Shown: positions 1 through 9,609 of the stretch, in pieces | Layout: each line of letters opens with the position of its first letter | Position numbering within the stretch: the first letter of the stretch is position 1 | From: DT-110 sp030148525 | Lineage (GTDB): Bacteria; Bacteroidota; Bacteroidia; Chitinophagales; Saprospiraceae | Length of the DNA stretch: 64,000 nucleotides | Assembly (NCBI GenBank): GCA_965227445.1 | Contig: OZ245751.1 | Location: forward strand, 620,001-684,000 | Direction: 5' to 3' | Notes under the pieces: model-generated | What the model saw: the letters and a program-made list of their open reading frames with translations, nothing else | Databases searched by the model: none | Told to the model about the DNA's origin: nothing | Position numbers and translations under genes: made by a program

Positions 1-811
1 CGATATTTACGGGAATGGAAAAACCGATACCCGCCGATGCCCCGGAGGGGCTGTAGATTGCGGTATTCACCCCGATCAGTCGACCGGAGGAGTCGAGCAA
101 GGGGCCGCCCGAGTTTCCGGGGTTAATGGCTGCATCCGTCTGAATGACCTCCCGAATGGGGATACCGCTTACTGATTTTATCTCCCGCCCCAAAGCCGAA
201 ACAATACCGGTGGTCAGGGTTTGGTCCAGGCCAAAGGGGTTACCGATAGCATATACTGCCTGTCCGACCATTAAATTATTGGATGACCCCACCGGGATGG
301 GACGCAATTTGGCACGGGGAGCATCAATACGCAGGACCGCCAGGTCTTTGTCGGGAGCAACCCCTACTAACTCTGCGTCCCAGGTAGACTGGTCGCCTAG
401 TGTCACCTGCGCCCGGTCAGCACCCTGTATTACGTGGTAATTGGTAATGATATGTCCATTGGCATCCCAAATGAAGCCCGATCCGGTACCGCGTGGTATT
501 TCGGTGATATTGCGGGACCAGTAGTCGCGCCGCACATTGGTAGTGGTAATAAAGCAAACACTGGGTGCCGATTCCTCAAATAATTGTATCGTGTGGGTTT
601 CACTTGCTAATAGCCGGGGATTAGCTGACAGCGGTTCGGATTTTGCCTCCGACGCATTATCGACATTGGAAACGTTTAGCGGAGCGTCGACATTAGTAGG
701 TTCTGATTGGTCGGAAGCTGGTTGGGTATCGCTATTTCGCCAGGCGACACCAGCAATGAAGCCACCTCCCAGCAAGACGATCCAAAGCAAGGGACGAATG
801 ACATTTTTCAT
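1..811 (-). CDS. HtrA/DegP-type periplasmic serine protease (C-terminus beyond the window)
   Basis: Reading the minus strand from the ATG at 811 gives an open frame that runs off the left edge, so it is partial. A short basic start and one hydrophobic segment (about residues 4-21) act as signal anchor or signal peptide. A linker and a chymotrypsin-fold protease domain follow. The triad is visible: His126 in ITNYHVIQ, Asp156 in DKDLAVLRI and Ser234 in NPGNSGGPLL, with spacing close to DegP/DegS. The PDZ domain or domains expected in this family would lie off the edge. The family degrades or signals misfolded envelope proteins. Family is certain; DegP versus DegS role cannot be told without the C-terminus. 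Confidence 0.93.
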   Translation of the reverse strand, partial: MKNVIRPLLWIVLLGGGFIAGVAWRNSDTQPASDQSEPTNVDAPLNVSNVDNASEAKSEPLSANPRLLASETHTIQLFEESAPSVCFITTTNVRRDYWSRNITEIPRGTGSGFIWDANGHIITNYHVIQGADRAQVTLGDQSTWDAELVGVAPDKDLAVLRIDAPRAKLRPIPVGSSNNLMVGQAVYAIGNPFGLDQTLTTGIVSALGREIKSVSGIPIREVIQTDAAINPGNSGGPLLDSSGRLIGVNTAIYSPSGASAGIGFSIPVNI

Positions 812-856
812 GGCTCAACTGATTTTTTTCAGGTAAATGCGGATTGCAAGACCCTT

Positions 857-2140
857 TTAGGTCTTTCGTTTCTTCTTCTTAGCAGCCGGGAACAGGATAT
901 TGTTCAGTATAAGCCGATATCCGGGCGAATTGGGATGCAGGCTCAGGTCTGTTTCCGGGTCTTTAACAAAATGCCGGTAGTCTTCCGGGTCGTGCCCGCC
1001 GTAGAAGGTCCAGAAGCCATCACCAAAATTGCTATGAATGTAGCGGGCTTCGTCGGCCGGCTTATTTTCACCCAAAATTAGCACATCTGACTTTATGTGT
1101 CTTTTGCGAAAAGCAGTGGTTTGACCCATAAATCCTTTAACGGTGCGGGTGTGGTTTTGCGTAAGCATGGTCGGTACGGGATCCCACTTAGCTGAAAAGT
1201 CGAACAGGCTGAAATAATCTTGCTCAGCCGATACATTCCGACCGCGTTGGTGATCGATGGTGCTGTACTCGTACTCCAGGGGGTTGCGGGCTAAATCGAA
1301 ATTTTCAAAGGCAAAGGTTCGCTCAAAATTTAATTTTTGCTGAGCGTTCGGATCGGCCGGATCGCCGTCGTAGATCTCCGCACAAATATCGAGGCCTTCG
1401 GCTGCTAATGCGATGTCGTAGGTATCAGTTGCGGAACACATGGCAAACATAAATCCACCACCGGCTACGTATTCCCGGATGCGTTTCACCACATCGAGTT
1501 TCAACTGGGAAACTTTGGTGTATCCCAGCCGTTGGGCCATTTCCTCCATTTGCCGTACGTTCTCCCGGTACCAGGGGGTACTGTGGTACGTTCGATAAAA
1601 GCGCCCGTACTGTCCCGTGAAGTCCTCGTGGTGGAGGTGTAACCAATCGTAATTGGTAAGGGCGTCGTCGAGTACTGACTCGTCGTAGACCGTTTCGTAG
1701 GGGATCTCTGCATAGGTAAGTACCAGGGTGACCGCATCGTCCCAGGGTTGAATCTTTTCCCCCCTTGCGTTAAAATCCGGGGTGTAAACCGCGATCTCCG
1801 GAGCCTTTTCCAAGCGCATGGCCTCCATGTTTACTTCGGGGTTGCTAATGTCTTCGAGAATACCGTTGAATTGCCCGTCGGCTATGATTTCATAGCTAAC
1901 GCCCCGGGTGAGGCATTCCTTTTCAAAGGTTCGGGTATGGGGAAAGGCAAAGCTTCCGCCCCGATAATTGAGTAGCCACCAGGCTTGTTCGCCACCCTTC
2001 AGCACCCAATAGGTAATGCCGTAGGCTTTGAGATGATCCTTCTGGCTTTCGGCATCCATGGGAATCAATATATAGGATGCTTGCAATTGAGCCAGGCTAA
2101 AAAAACTGAGGGTCAGCAAAAAAACAAGTCGCTTGATCAT
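857..2140 (-). CDS. Secreted Bacteroidota protein of the 'asparagine synthetase B'-labelled family, copy 1
   Basis: 427 residues from the ATG at 2140, chosen because it opens directly on a signal peptide (MIKRLVFLLTLSFFSLAQ); an earlier ATG at 2176 would add 12 polar residues. This conserved family is often called asparagine synthetase B in databases, but no synthetase motifs are visible. Instead a GGGFMFAMCSATDT segment, with a cysteine after a glycine-rich turn, recalls the class I glutamine-amidotransferase-like fold (inference). The C-terminus is the lysine-rich AAKKKKRKT, identical to that of its neighbour. The gene downstream on the plus strand, 2235-3527, is a close paralogue in the same orientation. 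Function is unknown. Confidence 0.88.
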   Translation of the reverse strand: MIKRLVFLLTLSFFSLAQLQASYILIPMDAESQKDHLKAYGITYWVLKGGEQAWWLLNYRGGSFAFPHTRTFEKECLTRGVSYEIIADGQFNGILEDISNPEVNMEAMRLEKAPEIAVYTPDFNARGEKIQPWDDAVTLVLTYAEIPYETVYDESVLDDALTNYDWLHLHHEDFTGQYGRFYRTYHSTPWYRENVRQMEEMAQRLGYTKVSQLKLDVVKRIREYVAGGGFMFAMCSATDTYDIALAAEGLDICAEIYDGDPADPNAQQKLNFERTFAFENFDLARNPLEYEYSTIDHQRGRNVSAEQDYFSLFDFSAKWDPVPTMLTQNHTRTVKGFMGQTTAFRKRHIKSDVLILGENKPADEARYIHSNFGDGFWTFYGGHDPEDYRHFVKDPETDLSLHPNSPGYRLILNNILFPAAKKKKRKT

Positions 2141-2234
2141 AATCGTAGTCTTATCGTGTCTATGATAACTGTACAAGCCCGAATGGGATTGTGTTTAATA
2201 CCAACTTCTTAAATCATTGGCCAGAAAGATTAAG

Positions 2235-3527
2235 CTAGGTTTTTCGTTTCTTCTTTTTGGCTGCGGGGAAAAGAATATTATTCAGAATGAGGCGATAACC
2301 GGGCGAATTCGGGTGGAGGCTCAGGTCGGTTTCCGGGTCGTTCACCATATGGCGGTAGTCTTCCGGGTCGTGACCACCGTAGAAGGTCCAGAAACCATCA
2401 CCCAGGTTACTGTGGATGTAGCGGGCTTCATTGGCTGGCTTATTTTCACCGAGGATGAGCACATCGGATTTGATATACTGCTTTCCGTAGGAAGTGGTTT
2501 GACCCATGAAGCCCTTTACCGTGCGGGTATGATTTTGCGTAAGCATGGTGGGTACGGGATCCCACTTGGCAGAAAAGTCGAAAAGGCTGAAGTAATCCTG
2601 CTCGGCCGGAATATTGCGTTGACGGGTTTGGTCGATGGTGCTGTATTCGTATTCCAGCGGATTTCGCTTAAGTTGAAATTGCTCGAAAGCGAAGGTATTG
2701 TCAAAATTAAGCTTGTCTTGCGCATTCGGATCAACCGGATCGCCATCGTAGATTTCGGCGCAAATATCCACACCTTCCGCGGCCAGGGCGATATCGTAGG
2801 TGTCGGTTGCGGAACACATGGCAAACATGAAACCTCCACCGGCGACGTATTCCCGGATACGTTGAACTACTGCCAGCTTGAGTTGGGATACTTTTTGATA
2901 ACCCAGGTTACGGGCCAATTCCTCCATTTGCCGCACATTTTCCCGGTACCAGGGTGCTCCGCTGTAAGCCCGGTAAAACCGCCCGTACTGTCCGGTAAAA
3001 TCCTCGTGGTGAAGGTGTAGCCAGTCGTATTCCGTCAGCGCATCGTCGAGCACCTCAGTGTCGTAAATGGTCTCATAGGGAATTTCCGCGTAGGTCAGGA
3101 CCAGGGTGACTGCGTCATCCCAGGGCTGGATCTTTTCACCCCGAGCGTTGAAATCAGGCGTGTAAACCGCGATCTCCGGCGCTTTCTCCAGGCGCATAGC
3201 CTCCATATTGACTTCCGGGTTGCTAATCTCTTCGAGGATACCGTTGAACTGGCCATCCGGGATCACCTCATAACTGACGCCACGGGTTAGGCATTCTTTT
3301 TCAAAGGTGCGGGTGTGCGGAAAAGCAAAGCTGCCACCCCGGTAATTGAGCAGCCACCAGGCTTGTTCCCCACTGCGCAGTACCCAGTAGGTAATACCGT
3401 AGGCTTTGAGGTGGTCCTGCTGGCTTTCGGCCTCCATGGGAATAAGAATATAGGAGGCCTGTAAGCCGGAGTGCAGGCATAGGCTGAATAATAGAAGGAG
3501 GGTGTACTGTTTCAGTCGAGTGTACAT
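2235..3527 (-). CDS. Secreted Bacteroidota protein of the 'asparagine synthetase B'-labelled family, copy 2
   Basis: 430 residues with an N-terminal signal peptide (hydrophobic run about residues 9-23). It aligns end to end with the 857-2140 product, sharing long identical blocks such as HLHHEDFTGQYGRFYR, FMFAMCSATDTYDIALAAEG and FSAKWDPVPTMLTQNHTRTV plus the same AAKKKKRKT tail. The two genes are a tandem duplication separated by about 95 bp and transcribed in the same direction, this copy first. The cysteine in AMCSAT is conserved in both. No enzyme function can be assigned from sequence; the synthetase label looks like an inherited misnomer. Confidence 0.88.
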   Translation of the reverse strand: MYTRLKQYTLLLLFSLCLHSGLQASYILIPMEAESQQDHLKAYGITYWVLRSGEQAWWLLNYRGGSFAFPHTRTFEKECLTRGVSYEVIPDGQFNGILEEISNPEVNMEAMRLEKAPEIAVYTPDFNARGEKIQPWDDAVTLVLTYAEIPYETIYDTEVLDDALTEYDWLHLHHEDFTGQYGRFYRAYSGAPWYRENVRQMEELARNLGYQKVSQLKLAVVQRIREYVAGGGFMFAMCSATDTYDIALAAEGVDICAEIYDGDPVDPNAQDKLNFDNTFAFEQFQLKRNPLEYEYSTIDQTRQRNIPAEQDYFSLFDFSAKWDPVPTMLTQNHTRTVKGFMGQTTSYGKQYIKSDVLILGENKPANEARYIHSNLGDGFWTFYGGHDPEDYRHMVNDPETDLSLHPNSPGYRLILNNILFPAAKKKKRKT

Positions 3528-3743
3528 GGTATCAGAAATCTATTTTGTAGTTGCTAACGAGGATTGTGCCGGGAAGATTCCCCGATAGGACTATTCAAGT
3601 AGAATCAACGTCGAAGAAAAATAACAAAAATGCCAGGGGAACTGTTCTTTTTAACAAATTACTAACCAGGCGACCCGGAGTGATCCTATAAAAAAAGGTA
3701 TACTTGCTGTTCGGCCGAAATTAGTCCCAATCGAACAAAAACT

Positions 3744-5843
3744 ATGGAGAGTTTAAGTTTTTCCTTTCCCACCTGGTACATATTACTTTGTGCCCTTCTG
3801 GGTGCGGTACTGACCGCTGTTCTTTACGTACGCAGCAATACACTGCAGGATCAACCACAGTGGATACGAGCGTTACTGGCCGGACTTCGCTTTTTGAGCA
3901 TTTTCCTTATCAGCCTGTTTTTGCTGTCGCCACTGCTGCGGTCCACTCAGCTGGATACGCAAAAGCCTACAGTCGTCATTGCCCAGGACGTATCGGAGTC
4001 CATCTCGACGGAGTGGTCCGGGGAGGATGAAGCGGGTTACGAATCGCAGTTGCGTGGGTTCGAAAATGAATTGACCGGCGATTATAACGTCGATGTCCTT
4101 TCCTTCGGAAGTAGCACCCGGCCGGAGTTTGATACGTCCTTTTCCGATAAGGTGACCAATATTTCCAATGCACTGGATCTGATCAAAAATCAATATGCCG
4201 GGACGAATCTGGGGGCAGTAGTACTGGCCACTGATGGGATTTTTAACGAAGGGAGCAATCCGCTATACGCTTCTACCGGCCTGGCCGTCCCCGTTTATAC
4301 GGTTGCCCTGGGCGATACCACCCCGCGTCGGGACCTCATCCTGAAACGGGCATTCCACAACCGAATCGCCTACCTGAATGATAAATTCAGCGTGCAACTT
4401 GATATTGCCGCCCGCAACCTGGCCGGCAGTTCGAGCCTCCTTTCCGTGTACAAAGTTGAGCAGAGCGGCGCCCGCAAACTTCAGGAACAACCACTGCGAA
4501 TAACGGGTAACGACTTTTTCGAAACAGTAGAAATTGTCCTGGATGCCGATCAACCCGGCGTACAGCGCTTTCGGTTTGTGCTGCAGCAGGTGAACGGGGA
4601 GGTCAGCGTCCAAAATAACAGTAAGGACATTTTTGTCGACGTGCTGGATGCCCGTCAGAAAATCCTCATCCTGGCGGATAATCCGCATCCCGACCTGACA
4701 GCCATGCGGCAATCGATACGCACCAATAAGAATTACGAGGTAGAAGTAGCCTTCCTGGACGACTGGAATGGGAATACGGCCGATTACGATCTGGTCATAC
4801 TCCACCAATTACCCGGGCGCAGTGCTTCCGTTTCCAATGTGTTAAACACCTTAGACGAAAATCGTACACCGCGCTTTTTTATCCTCGGCAGCCAGACTGA
4901 TTACAACCGGATCAATGCAGTTCAGTCACTGCTCGGAGTACAGGCCAACCCCCGGAATACCAACGACGTTCAGGGGCAATTGAACCCGACCTTCAATCTG
5001 TTTAACACCCAGGATAATCTGGGACAGGATCTGCTTGCCTATCCTCCCTTGTCAGCGGCTTTCGGTGAATTTACAGACTCAGGAAATGGACAGGTTCTGC
5101 TGTATCAGCGCATTCGCAAGATAGATACTCAATTTCCCCTCTTGATGCTGGGTAATGAAAATGGAACTAAATCGGGGGTTTTAACGGCCGAAGGGATATG
5201 GAAATGGCGTTTATTCGATTACCTGCAAAACCAAAGCCACGAACAATTCGATGTCTTTTTCACGAAAGTAATTCAATACCTGAGTGTTAAAGAGGATAAG
5301 CGAAAGTTCCGGGTAAGCGTGAGTGCAAATATTTTGGACGAAAACGAACAGGTCTTCTTTGATGCGGAACTCTACAATAACTCCTACGAGCTCATCAACG
5401 GTCCGGATGTGCGTATGGAGATTACCGATGACGAGGGAAATACCTATGACTTTACCTTTAATAAAACCGACCGCGCTTACCGATTGAATGCCGGAACGCT
5501 TCCCGTGGGGAATTACCGATTTGAGGCCTCGGTGACCTATAATGGCGAGCAGTTCACCTACGATGGTCAGTTCAGTGTACAACCCATACAGTTAGAGCTT
5601 TACGAGACCACTGCCGACCACGGAGTATTGCGTTTGTTGAGCAACCGCACGGGCGGCAGGTTGGTCTATCCCGATCAACTGCAGGTGCTTGCTGATTCCA
5701 TTCGGGCCGAAGAAAACATCAAACCGGTAATTTATCAAACGAGCCGGACCCGATCAGCCATCAATCTTCGTTGGTTATTCCTGCCCATTTTACTTTTGCT
5801 GGTAGTAGAGTGGGGACTTCGCCGTTACTTCGGAAGTTATTAG
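3744..5843 (+). CDS. vWA-domain membrane protein
   Basis: 699 residues. Two N-terminal membrane segments (about residues 9-29 and 42-63) precede a von Willebrand A-like domain (about 75-200) with a MIDAS-type DVSESIS and a later VVLATDG strand. A long beta-rich region that looks like Ig and GATase-like modules follows (ILILADNPHPDL and FFILGSQTDYN strands). A last membrane helix lies at about 675-694, next to a short basic tail. This layout (two TM, vWA, Ig-like, TM) is common for uncharacterised Bacteroidota proteins related to the Bat family, but no MoxR or Bat partner is adjacent. A TATACTTG box at 3699-3706 resembles the phylum's -7 element. Role unknown, probably envelope-associated. Confidence 0.82.
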   Translation: MESLSFSFPTWYILLCALLGAVLTAVLYVRSNTLQDQPQWIRALLAGLRFLSIFLISLFLLSPLLRSTQLDTQKPTVVIAQDVSESISTEWSGEDEAGYESQLRGFENELTGDYNVDVLSFGSSTRPEFDTSFSDKVTNISNALDLIKNQYAGTNLGAVVLATDGIFNEGSNPLYASTGLAVPVYTVALGDTTPRRDLILKRAFHNRIAYLNDKFSVQLDIAARNLAGSSSLLSVYKVEQSGARKLQEQPLRITGNDFFETVEIVLDADQPGVQRFRFVLQQVNGEVSVQNNSKDIFVDVLDARQKILILADNPHPDLTAMRQSIRTNKNYEVEVAFLDDWNGNTADYDLVILHQLPGRSASVSNVLNTLDENRTPRFFILGSQTDYNRINAVQSLLGVQANPRNTNDVQGQLNPTFNLFNTQDNLGQDLLAYPPLSAAFGEFTDSGNGQVLLYQRIRKIDTQFPLLMLGNENGTKSGVLTAEGIWKWRLFDYLQNQSHEQFDVFFTKVIQYLSVKEDKRKFRVSVSANILDENEQVFFDAELYNNSYELINGPDVRMEITDDEGNTYDFTFNKTDRAYRLNAGTLPVGNYRFEASVTYNGEQFTYDGQFSVQPIQLELYETTADHGVLRLLSNRTGGRLVYPDQLQVLADSIRAEENIKPVIYQTSRTRSAINLRWLFLPILLLLVVEWGLRRYFGSY

Positions 5844-5849
5844 TACTAT

Positions 5850-6269
5850 CTACCAGGTCATATCTTCTTCCGACTGTATAGAACTGGATTTTTCCAGTTG
5901 GTCATCCCGGGAGTCATTAGCGCGCTCATCAGTACCTTCCTGGTCAGCCTGATTTTTCAGCTCTGCTTCGTACTCCTCATGGCGGCGGGTAAATTCATCG
6001 TAATCATAGTCTGGCATCAACTCTGTTTTCACATGGTCGATAACATCCTGAAGATTATCGATGAATCGATTAAAGTCTTCCTTGTAGAGAAATAGCTTAT
6101 GGCGTTCGTAGCCGTCGCTATTAAATTTTTTGGTACTCTCGGTAAGCGTCAGGTAGTAGTCGTCACCCTTGGTACGACGTACATCAAAAAAATAGGTACG
6201 GCGTTTACCGGCCCGCACTTTCTTGGAATACACACTCTCGAATCGACGTTGATTTCGCTCTTTATCCAC
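5850..6269 (-). CDS. PUR-family DNA/RNA-binding protein (DUF3276)
   Basis: 139 residues from a GTG at 6269 (MDKERNQRRF). The N-terminal ~85 residues are a PUR-alpha-like repeat: VRAGKRRTYFFDVRRTKGDDYYLTL, split here as the strand pair RTYFFDV and DYYLTLTES, then HKLFLYKEDF and a closing helix. The remainder is an acidic, charged tail. Relatives include the Borrelia PUR protein BpuR and a near-universal single-domain version in Bacteroidota; they bind nucleic acid, presumably as dimers. It ends 6 bp past the convergent vWA gene. The promoter upstream is one of the few with a good match to the phylum consensus. Confidence 0.85.
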   Translation of the reverse strand: MDKERNQRRFESVYSKKVRAGKRRTYFFDVRRTKGDDYYLTLTESTKKFNSDGYERHKLFLYKEDFNRFIDNLQDVIDHVKTELMPDYDYDEFTRRHEEYEAELKNQADQEGTDERANDSRDDQLEKSSSIQSEEDMTW

Positions 6270-6313
6270 TGCTCAGGTGTTTGGTTAACGGACAGGCATA
6301 AACCTTCCACTCA

Positions 6314-6343
6314 CAAATGTAAATATTTGCCCCAAGATTCAAA
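6314..6343 (-). promoter_or_regulatory. Bacteroidota-type promoter for the PUR-family gene
   Basis: On the minus strand TTTG (6343-6340) is followed after 18 bp by TACATTTG (6321-6314), an exact TAnnTTTG box. The box sits about 45 bp before the GTG start at 6269. It agrees with the -33/-7 consensus known for this phylum; the transcription start itself is inferred. Confidence 0.55.
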
Positions 6344-6434
6344 AACAAAGGAAAATGAGGAAGGGAGCGATTTTTAGGGACGTCGACAGGGTTTGAGGGT
6401 TTCCCTGATCAAATCAAGTTGGGAATAGAAATGG

Positions 6435-8234
6435 CTATTCAGTACTGTCGGATTCAGCTTCTTCCAGGCGTTGCCGTTCGTACATGTCGGCGTAGTAGCC
6501 TTTGTTCAGCAGGAGTTCGTCGTGGGTGCCCGTCTCGGCTATTTTTCCATCCTCCAAAACGATGATCTTATCAAACTCAAGGCTGGCGTAAATTCGATGG
6601 GTAATAATGATGGCGGTTTTGTTGGCCAGTACGGTATTGAAATAGCCAAGGATTTGCTTTTCCGTATTGGTATCCACGGCGGATAGGCTGTCGTCGAGAA
6701 CCACCAGATTGGGTTCTTTGATGAGTGCCCGGGCAATAGATACCCGTTGCTTCTGGCCCCCCGAGAGGGTTACCCCCCGTTCACCTACGAGGGTTTCGAA
6801 GCCCTCCGATAATCCCTGAATATCGTCGTACACGGCTGCATGCCGGGCGAAGGCTTCAATGGCATCCCGGTCGGCATCCCGGCGGCCAAAGGCAATATTA
6901 TTAGCGATAGTGTCGGAAAACAGGAAGACATCCTGGGGGACATAACCTATATTCTGTCGCAAGTTAGCCAGGTCGTGCTCCCGGATGTCCTTATTGTCGA
7001 TCAATATTTTTCCACTGCTAACGTCGTACATGCGCACCAGCAGATCTGCGACGGTTGTTTTACCGGAACCGGTGCGGCCGACGATGGCCATTTTTTGACC
7101 CGGCATCAGGTCGAAGGAGATGTTTTTCAGAGCCTGGATGCCGGTGTCGGGATACGTAAAAGAAACCTTATCAAAGGTCACCTGTCCGTCCAGAGGGCGA
7201 CGTGCGAGCCTGGCCGTTGAGCCAATAGTCGGTTCGGTGTCCAGGAATTCGTTAATGCGCTTTTGGGACGCAGCTGCTTGTTGTATGATGGAGGCAATCC
7301 AGCCAATGGCTGTCACCGGCCAGGTCAGCATATTGACGTAGATCACAAACTCGGCTATGTTACCGGGGGTAATCGTGCCGGCAACAACTTGCCGTCCGCC
7401 AATATACACGGTAAGCAGGGTGCTGGCACCAATCAGGAGTAGCATGAGCGGAAAGAACAAGGCATTAATACGCGCCAAATCGAGCGCTTTTTCCTTGTAA
7501 TCATCACTTTCCTTAGCGAAATACTTGATCATGGGCCATTCCTGTACGTAGGATTTAACGACCCGGATACCGGAGTACACTTCCTGAGCGGTACTGTTCA
7601 GGTGCGACAATTGCTGCTGAATGACGGTGCTGCGCTGATTGATCAGGTTGCTGACGTAGTAAATCGAAAGGGACAGGAAGGGTAGGGGTGCCAGGCAGTA
7701 TAACGTCAGCTTGGGGCTCACCGAGATCATGGAGGAAATGACCAATACGGTTAGGGTACTTAAATTAATACCGTACAGCACCGCCGGTCCCAGATACATC
7801 CGCACTTTATTCACATCTTCCGTTATCCGGGACATGAGGTCACCGGTATTATTCCGCTTGTAGAAAGCCAGGTCCAGGTTTTCGTAGTGTGCAAAAATCT
7901 CTTTGCGCATATCGTATTCGATGAGGCGCGACATCACGATGATGGTTTGGCGCATAAAATACATGAAGATGCCCATCATCAGGGCCAGCAGGAGGACCAG
8001 AACTCCAAAGTAGAGCAGATAACGCCCCAGCATATTGAAAAAGTCATTCTGGAGGTCGGTTCCAGCAAATAGTCCGTACAGACCGATGTTTTCGACAACC
8101 AGGTCAAGTGCTTCCCGGATCATCTGGGGCTGGAGTACCCGGAAAAAGTTAGAGAGTGCCACGAAGACGATTCCTAACAATAAGCGCCACCGGTATTTGA
8201 CGAAATACTTATTAAGTACGGAGAGTTCTTTCAT
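6435..8234 (-). CDS. ABC exporter, MsbA-like half-transporter (ATP-binding and permease fused)
   Basis: 599 residues: a six-helix type I exporter membrane domain (about 1-330) followed by one nucleotide-binding domain. Visible motifs are Walker A GRTGSGKTT (about 384-392), signature LSGGQKQR (about 488-495), Walker B LVVLDDSLSAVD and the switch histidine in IIITHR. Intracellular-loop features such as NTGDLMSRITEDV match lipid and drug exporters of the MsbA/LmrA group, which work as homodimers in the inner membrane. The substrate cannot be read from sequence. The gene is monocistronic and divergent from fbp, with a 263-bp shared upstream region. Confidence 0.93.
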   Translation of the reverse strand: MKELSVLNKYFVKYRWRLLLGIVFVALSNFFRVLQPQMIREALDLVVENIGLYGLFAGTDLQNDFFNMLGRYLLYFGVLVLLLALMMGIFMYFMRQTIIVMSRLIEYDMRKEIFAHYENLDLAFYKRNNTGDLMSRITEDVNKVRMYLGPAVLYGINLSTLTVLVISSMISVSPKLTLYCLAPLPFLSLSIYYVSNLINQRSTVIQQQLSHLNSTAQEVYSGIRVVKSYVQEWPMIKYFAKESDDYKEKALDLARINALFFPLMLLLIGASTLLTVYIGGRQVVAGTITPGNIAEFVIYVNMLTWPVTAIGWIASIIQQAAASQKRINEFLDTEPTIGSTARLARRPLDGQVTFDKVSFTYPDTGIQALKNISFDLMPGQKMAIVGRTGSGKTTVADLLVRMYDVSSGKILIDNKDIREHDLANLRQNIGYVPQDVFLFSDTIANNIAFGRRDADRDAIEAFARHAAVYDDIQGLSEGFETLVGERGVTLSGGQKQRVSIARALIKEPNLVVLDDSLSAVDTNTEKQILGYFNTVLANKTAIIITHRIYASLEFDKIIVLEDGKIAETGTHDELLLNKGYYADMYERQRLEEAESDSTE

Positions 8235-8497
8235 AGGTAAGAAGGTCGTAAATGGGCTCTGTTTGAATGCACCTTAAGAAAACCAATGCCATTGGAGATA
8301 GTTTAGCCGGGCTCCTGTTTTCACGCAACACAAGGTATGGAATTGGTTTGGATAGCGTAAGTCTTTACTTTTTTGGCGAAAGCTAAAAATACATAATGAC
8401 TTAATGTGTGGTTGAAATATCTATATTTATGATTACCACCTGTTCGGGAAACACACTACCCGGCAGTTTCGTAAATTCCAACCAAATACCTAACCAG

Positions 8498-9508
8498 ATG
8501 AACCGCATTGTCACATTGGACGAATTCATTATTCGTCGACAAAAAGATTTTCCCTATGCTTCCGGGGAGCTGACATCCCTGCTCCGCGATCTGGGCGTTG
8601 CCGCCAAAATCGTCAACCGGGAGGTTAATAAAGCAGGATTGGTCAACATCCTCGGTGTTGCTGATAGCCAGAATGCCACCGGTGATCAGGTACAGAAACT
8701 CGATTTGTACGCTAATGAGAAATTTATTGACTGTCTGAAGAACAGCGGTGAATGTTGCGGTATCGCTTCGGAAGAAAACGAGGATTTTATTCCCATTCCC
8801 GGCCTGGAATCGAAGACCGGGAAATACGTGGTGGTGTTTGATCCCCTCGATGGTTCCTCCAATATTGATGTCAACGTATCCGTCGGTACTATTTTTGGCA
8901 TTTACCGCCGTAAAAGCCAGACTACCGAACCCTGTAGCCTCGATGATTTTCTGCAGAAAGGAGTCGAATTAGTGGCTGCGGGTTATGTGCTCTACGGCAC
9001 CTCCACCTTGCTGGTTTATACAACCGGTCGCGGGGTGAATGGCTTCACCCTGGATCCGAGTATCGGCGAGTTCTGCCTGAGCCATCGCGATATTAAGATC
9101 CCCGATCACGGCAACTATTACTCGGTGAACCAGGGGTACTACCTGAAGTTCGATGTGGAAATGCGCCGCTACATCGATCATTGCTCCGATATGAACCTTC
9201 GCCTGCGTTATATAGGTTCCATGGTCAGCGATATTCACCGCATCCTTTTCCAGGGAGGGATTTTCCTGTATCCCAACACGCGCAAATATCCGCAGGGGAA
9301 ACTGCGGCTGGTCTACGAATGCAATCCACTGGCTTATATTGTTGAACAAGCAGGCGGACTTGCGATCACCTGTCAATTGCAGCGCATTCTGGACCTTCCG
9401 GTAAAACATTTGCACCAGCGAGCTACAGTAGCCATCGGGTCACCTGATATGGTAAAGGAAATGGAAGCCTTTGTCGATCGCTACAGTGCTGCACCTTCCT
9501 ACCCGTGA
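8498..9508 (+). CDS. fbp: Class I fructose-1,6-bisphosphatase
   Basis: 336 residues from the ATG at 8498 (MNRIVTLDEF), chosen over an ATG at 8408 because the family begins just before this segment and has about 330 residues. The metal- and phosphate-binding motif DPLDGSSNIDVNV (about 115-127) and the active-site stretches GKYVVVFDPLDG and KLRLVYECNPL identify class I FBPase. It hydrolyses fructose 1,6-bisphosphate to fructose 6-phosphate in gluconeogenesis in the cytoplasm. A hairpin with a T-run begins inside the stop-codon region, so transcription probably ends there. Confidence 0.95.
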   Translation: MNRIVTLDEFIIRRQKDFPYASGELTSLLRDLGVAAKIVNREVNKAGLVNILGVADSQNATGDQVQKLDLYANEKFIDCLKNSGECCGIASEENEDFIPIPGLESKTGKYVVVFDPLDGSSNIDVNVSVGTIFGIYRRKSQTTEPCSLDDFLQKGVELVAAGYVLYGTSTLLVYTTGRGVNGFTLDPSIGEFCLSHRDIKIPDHGNYYSVNQGYYLKFDVEMRRYIDHCSDMNLRLRYIGSMVSDIHRILFQGGIFLYPNTRKYPQGKLRLVYECNPLAYIVEQAGGLAITCQLQRILDLPVKHLHQRATVAIGSPDMVKEMEAFVDRYSAAPSYP

Positions 9509-9523
9509 CCGGGTGCCTTTTTT
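9501..9523 (+). terminator. Rho-independent terminator of fbp
   Basis: A 5-bp stem ACCCG/CGGGT with a 4-nt loop overlaps the fbp stop codon and is followed by GCC and six T. The stem is short, so efficiency is uncertain. Confidence 0.5.
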
Positions 9524-9609
9524 CCTGTATATTAGTACCATAAATCCGTAGGGGGTTCGTTATCAATGTATAACCGCCTTACGGCAAAAGCGTACTCAAA
9601 CTGCCCGGT

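Noticed and set aside
2217..3020. Long open frame on the plus strand (267 codons)
   Set aside because: It is the antisense shadow of the well-conserved secreted paralogue 2235-3527.
857..3527. True asparagine synthetase genes
   Set aside because: No N-terminal Cys2 glutaminase and no ATP-pyrophosphatase SGGxDS motif; both proteins are exported.
3744..5843. Part of a Bat/MoxR operon
   Set aside because: The vWA protein has Bat-like layout, but no MoxR, DUF58 or other Bat gene is adjacent.
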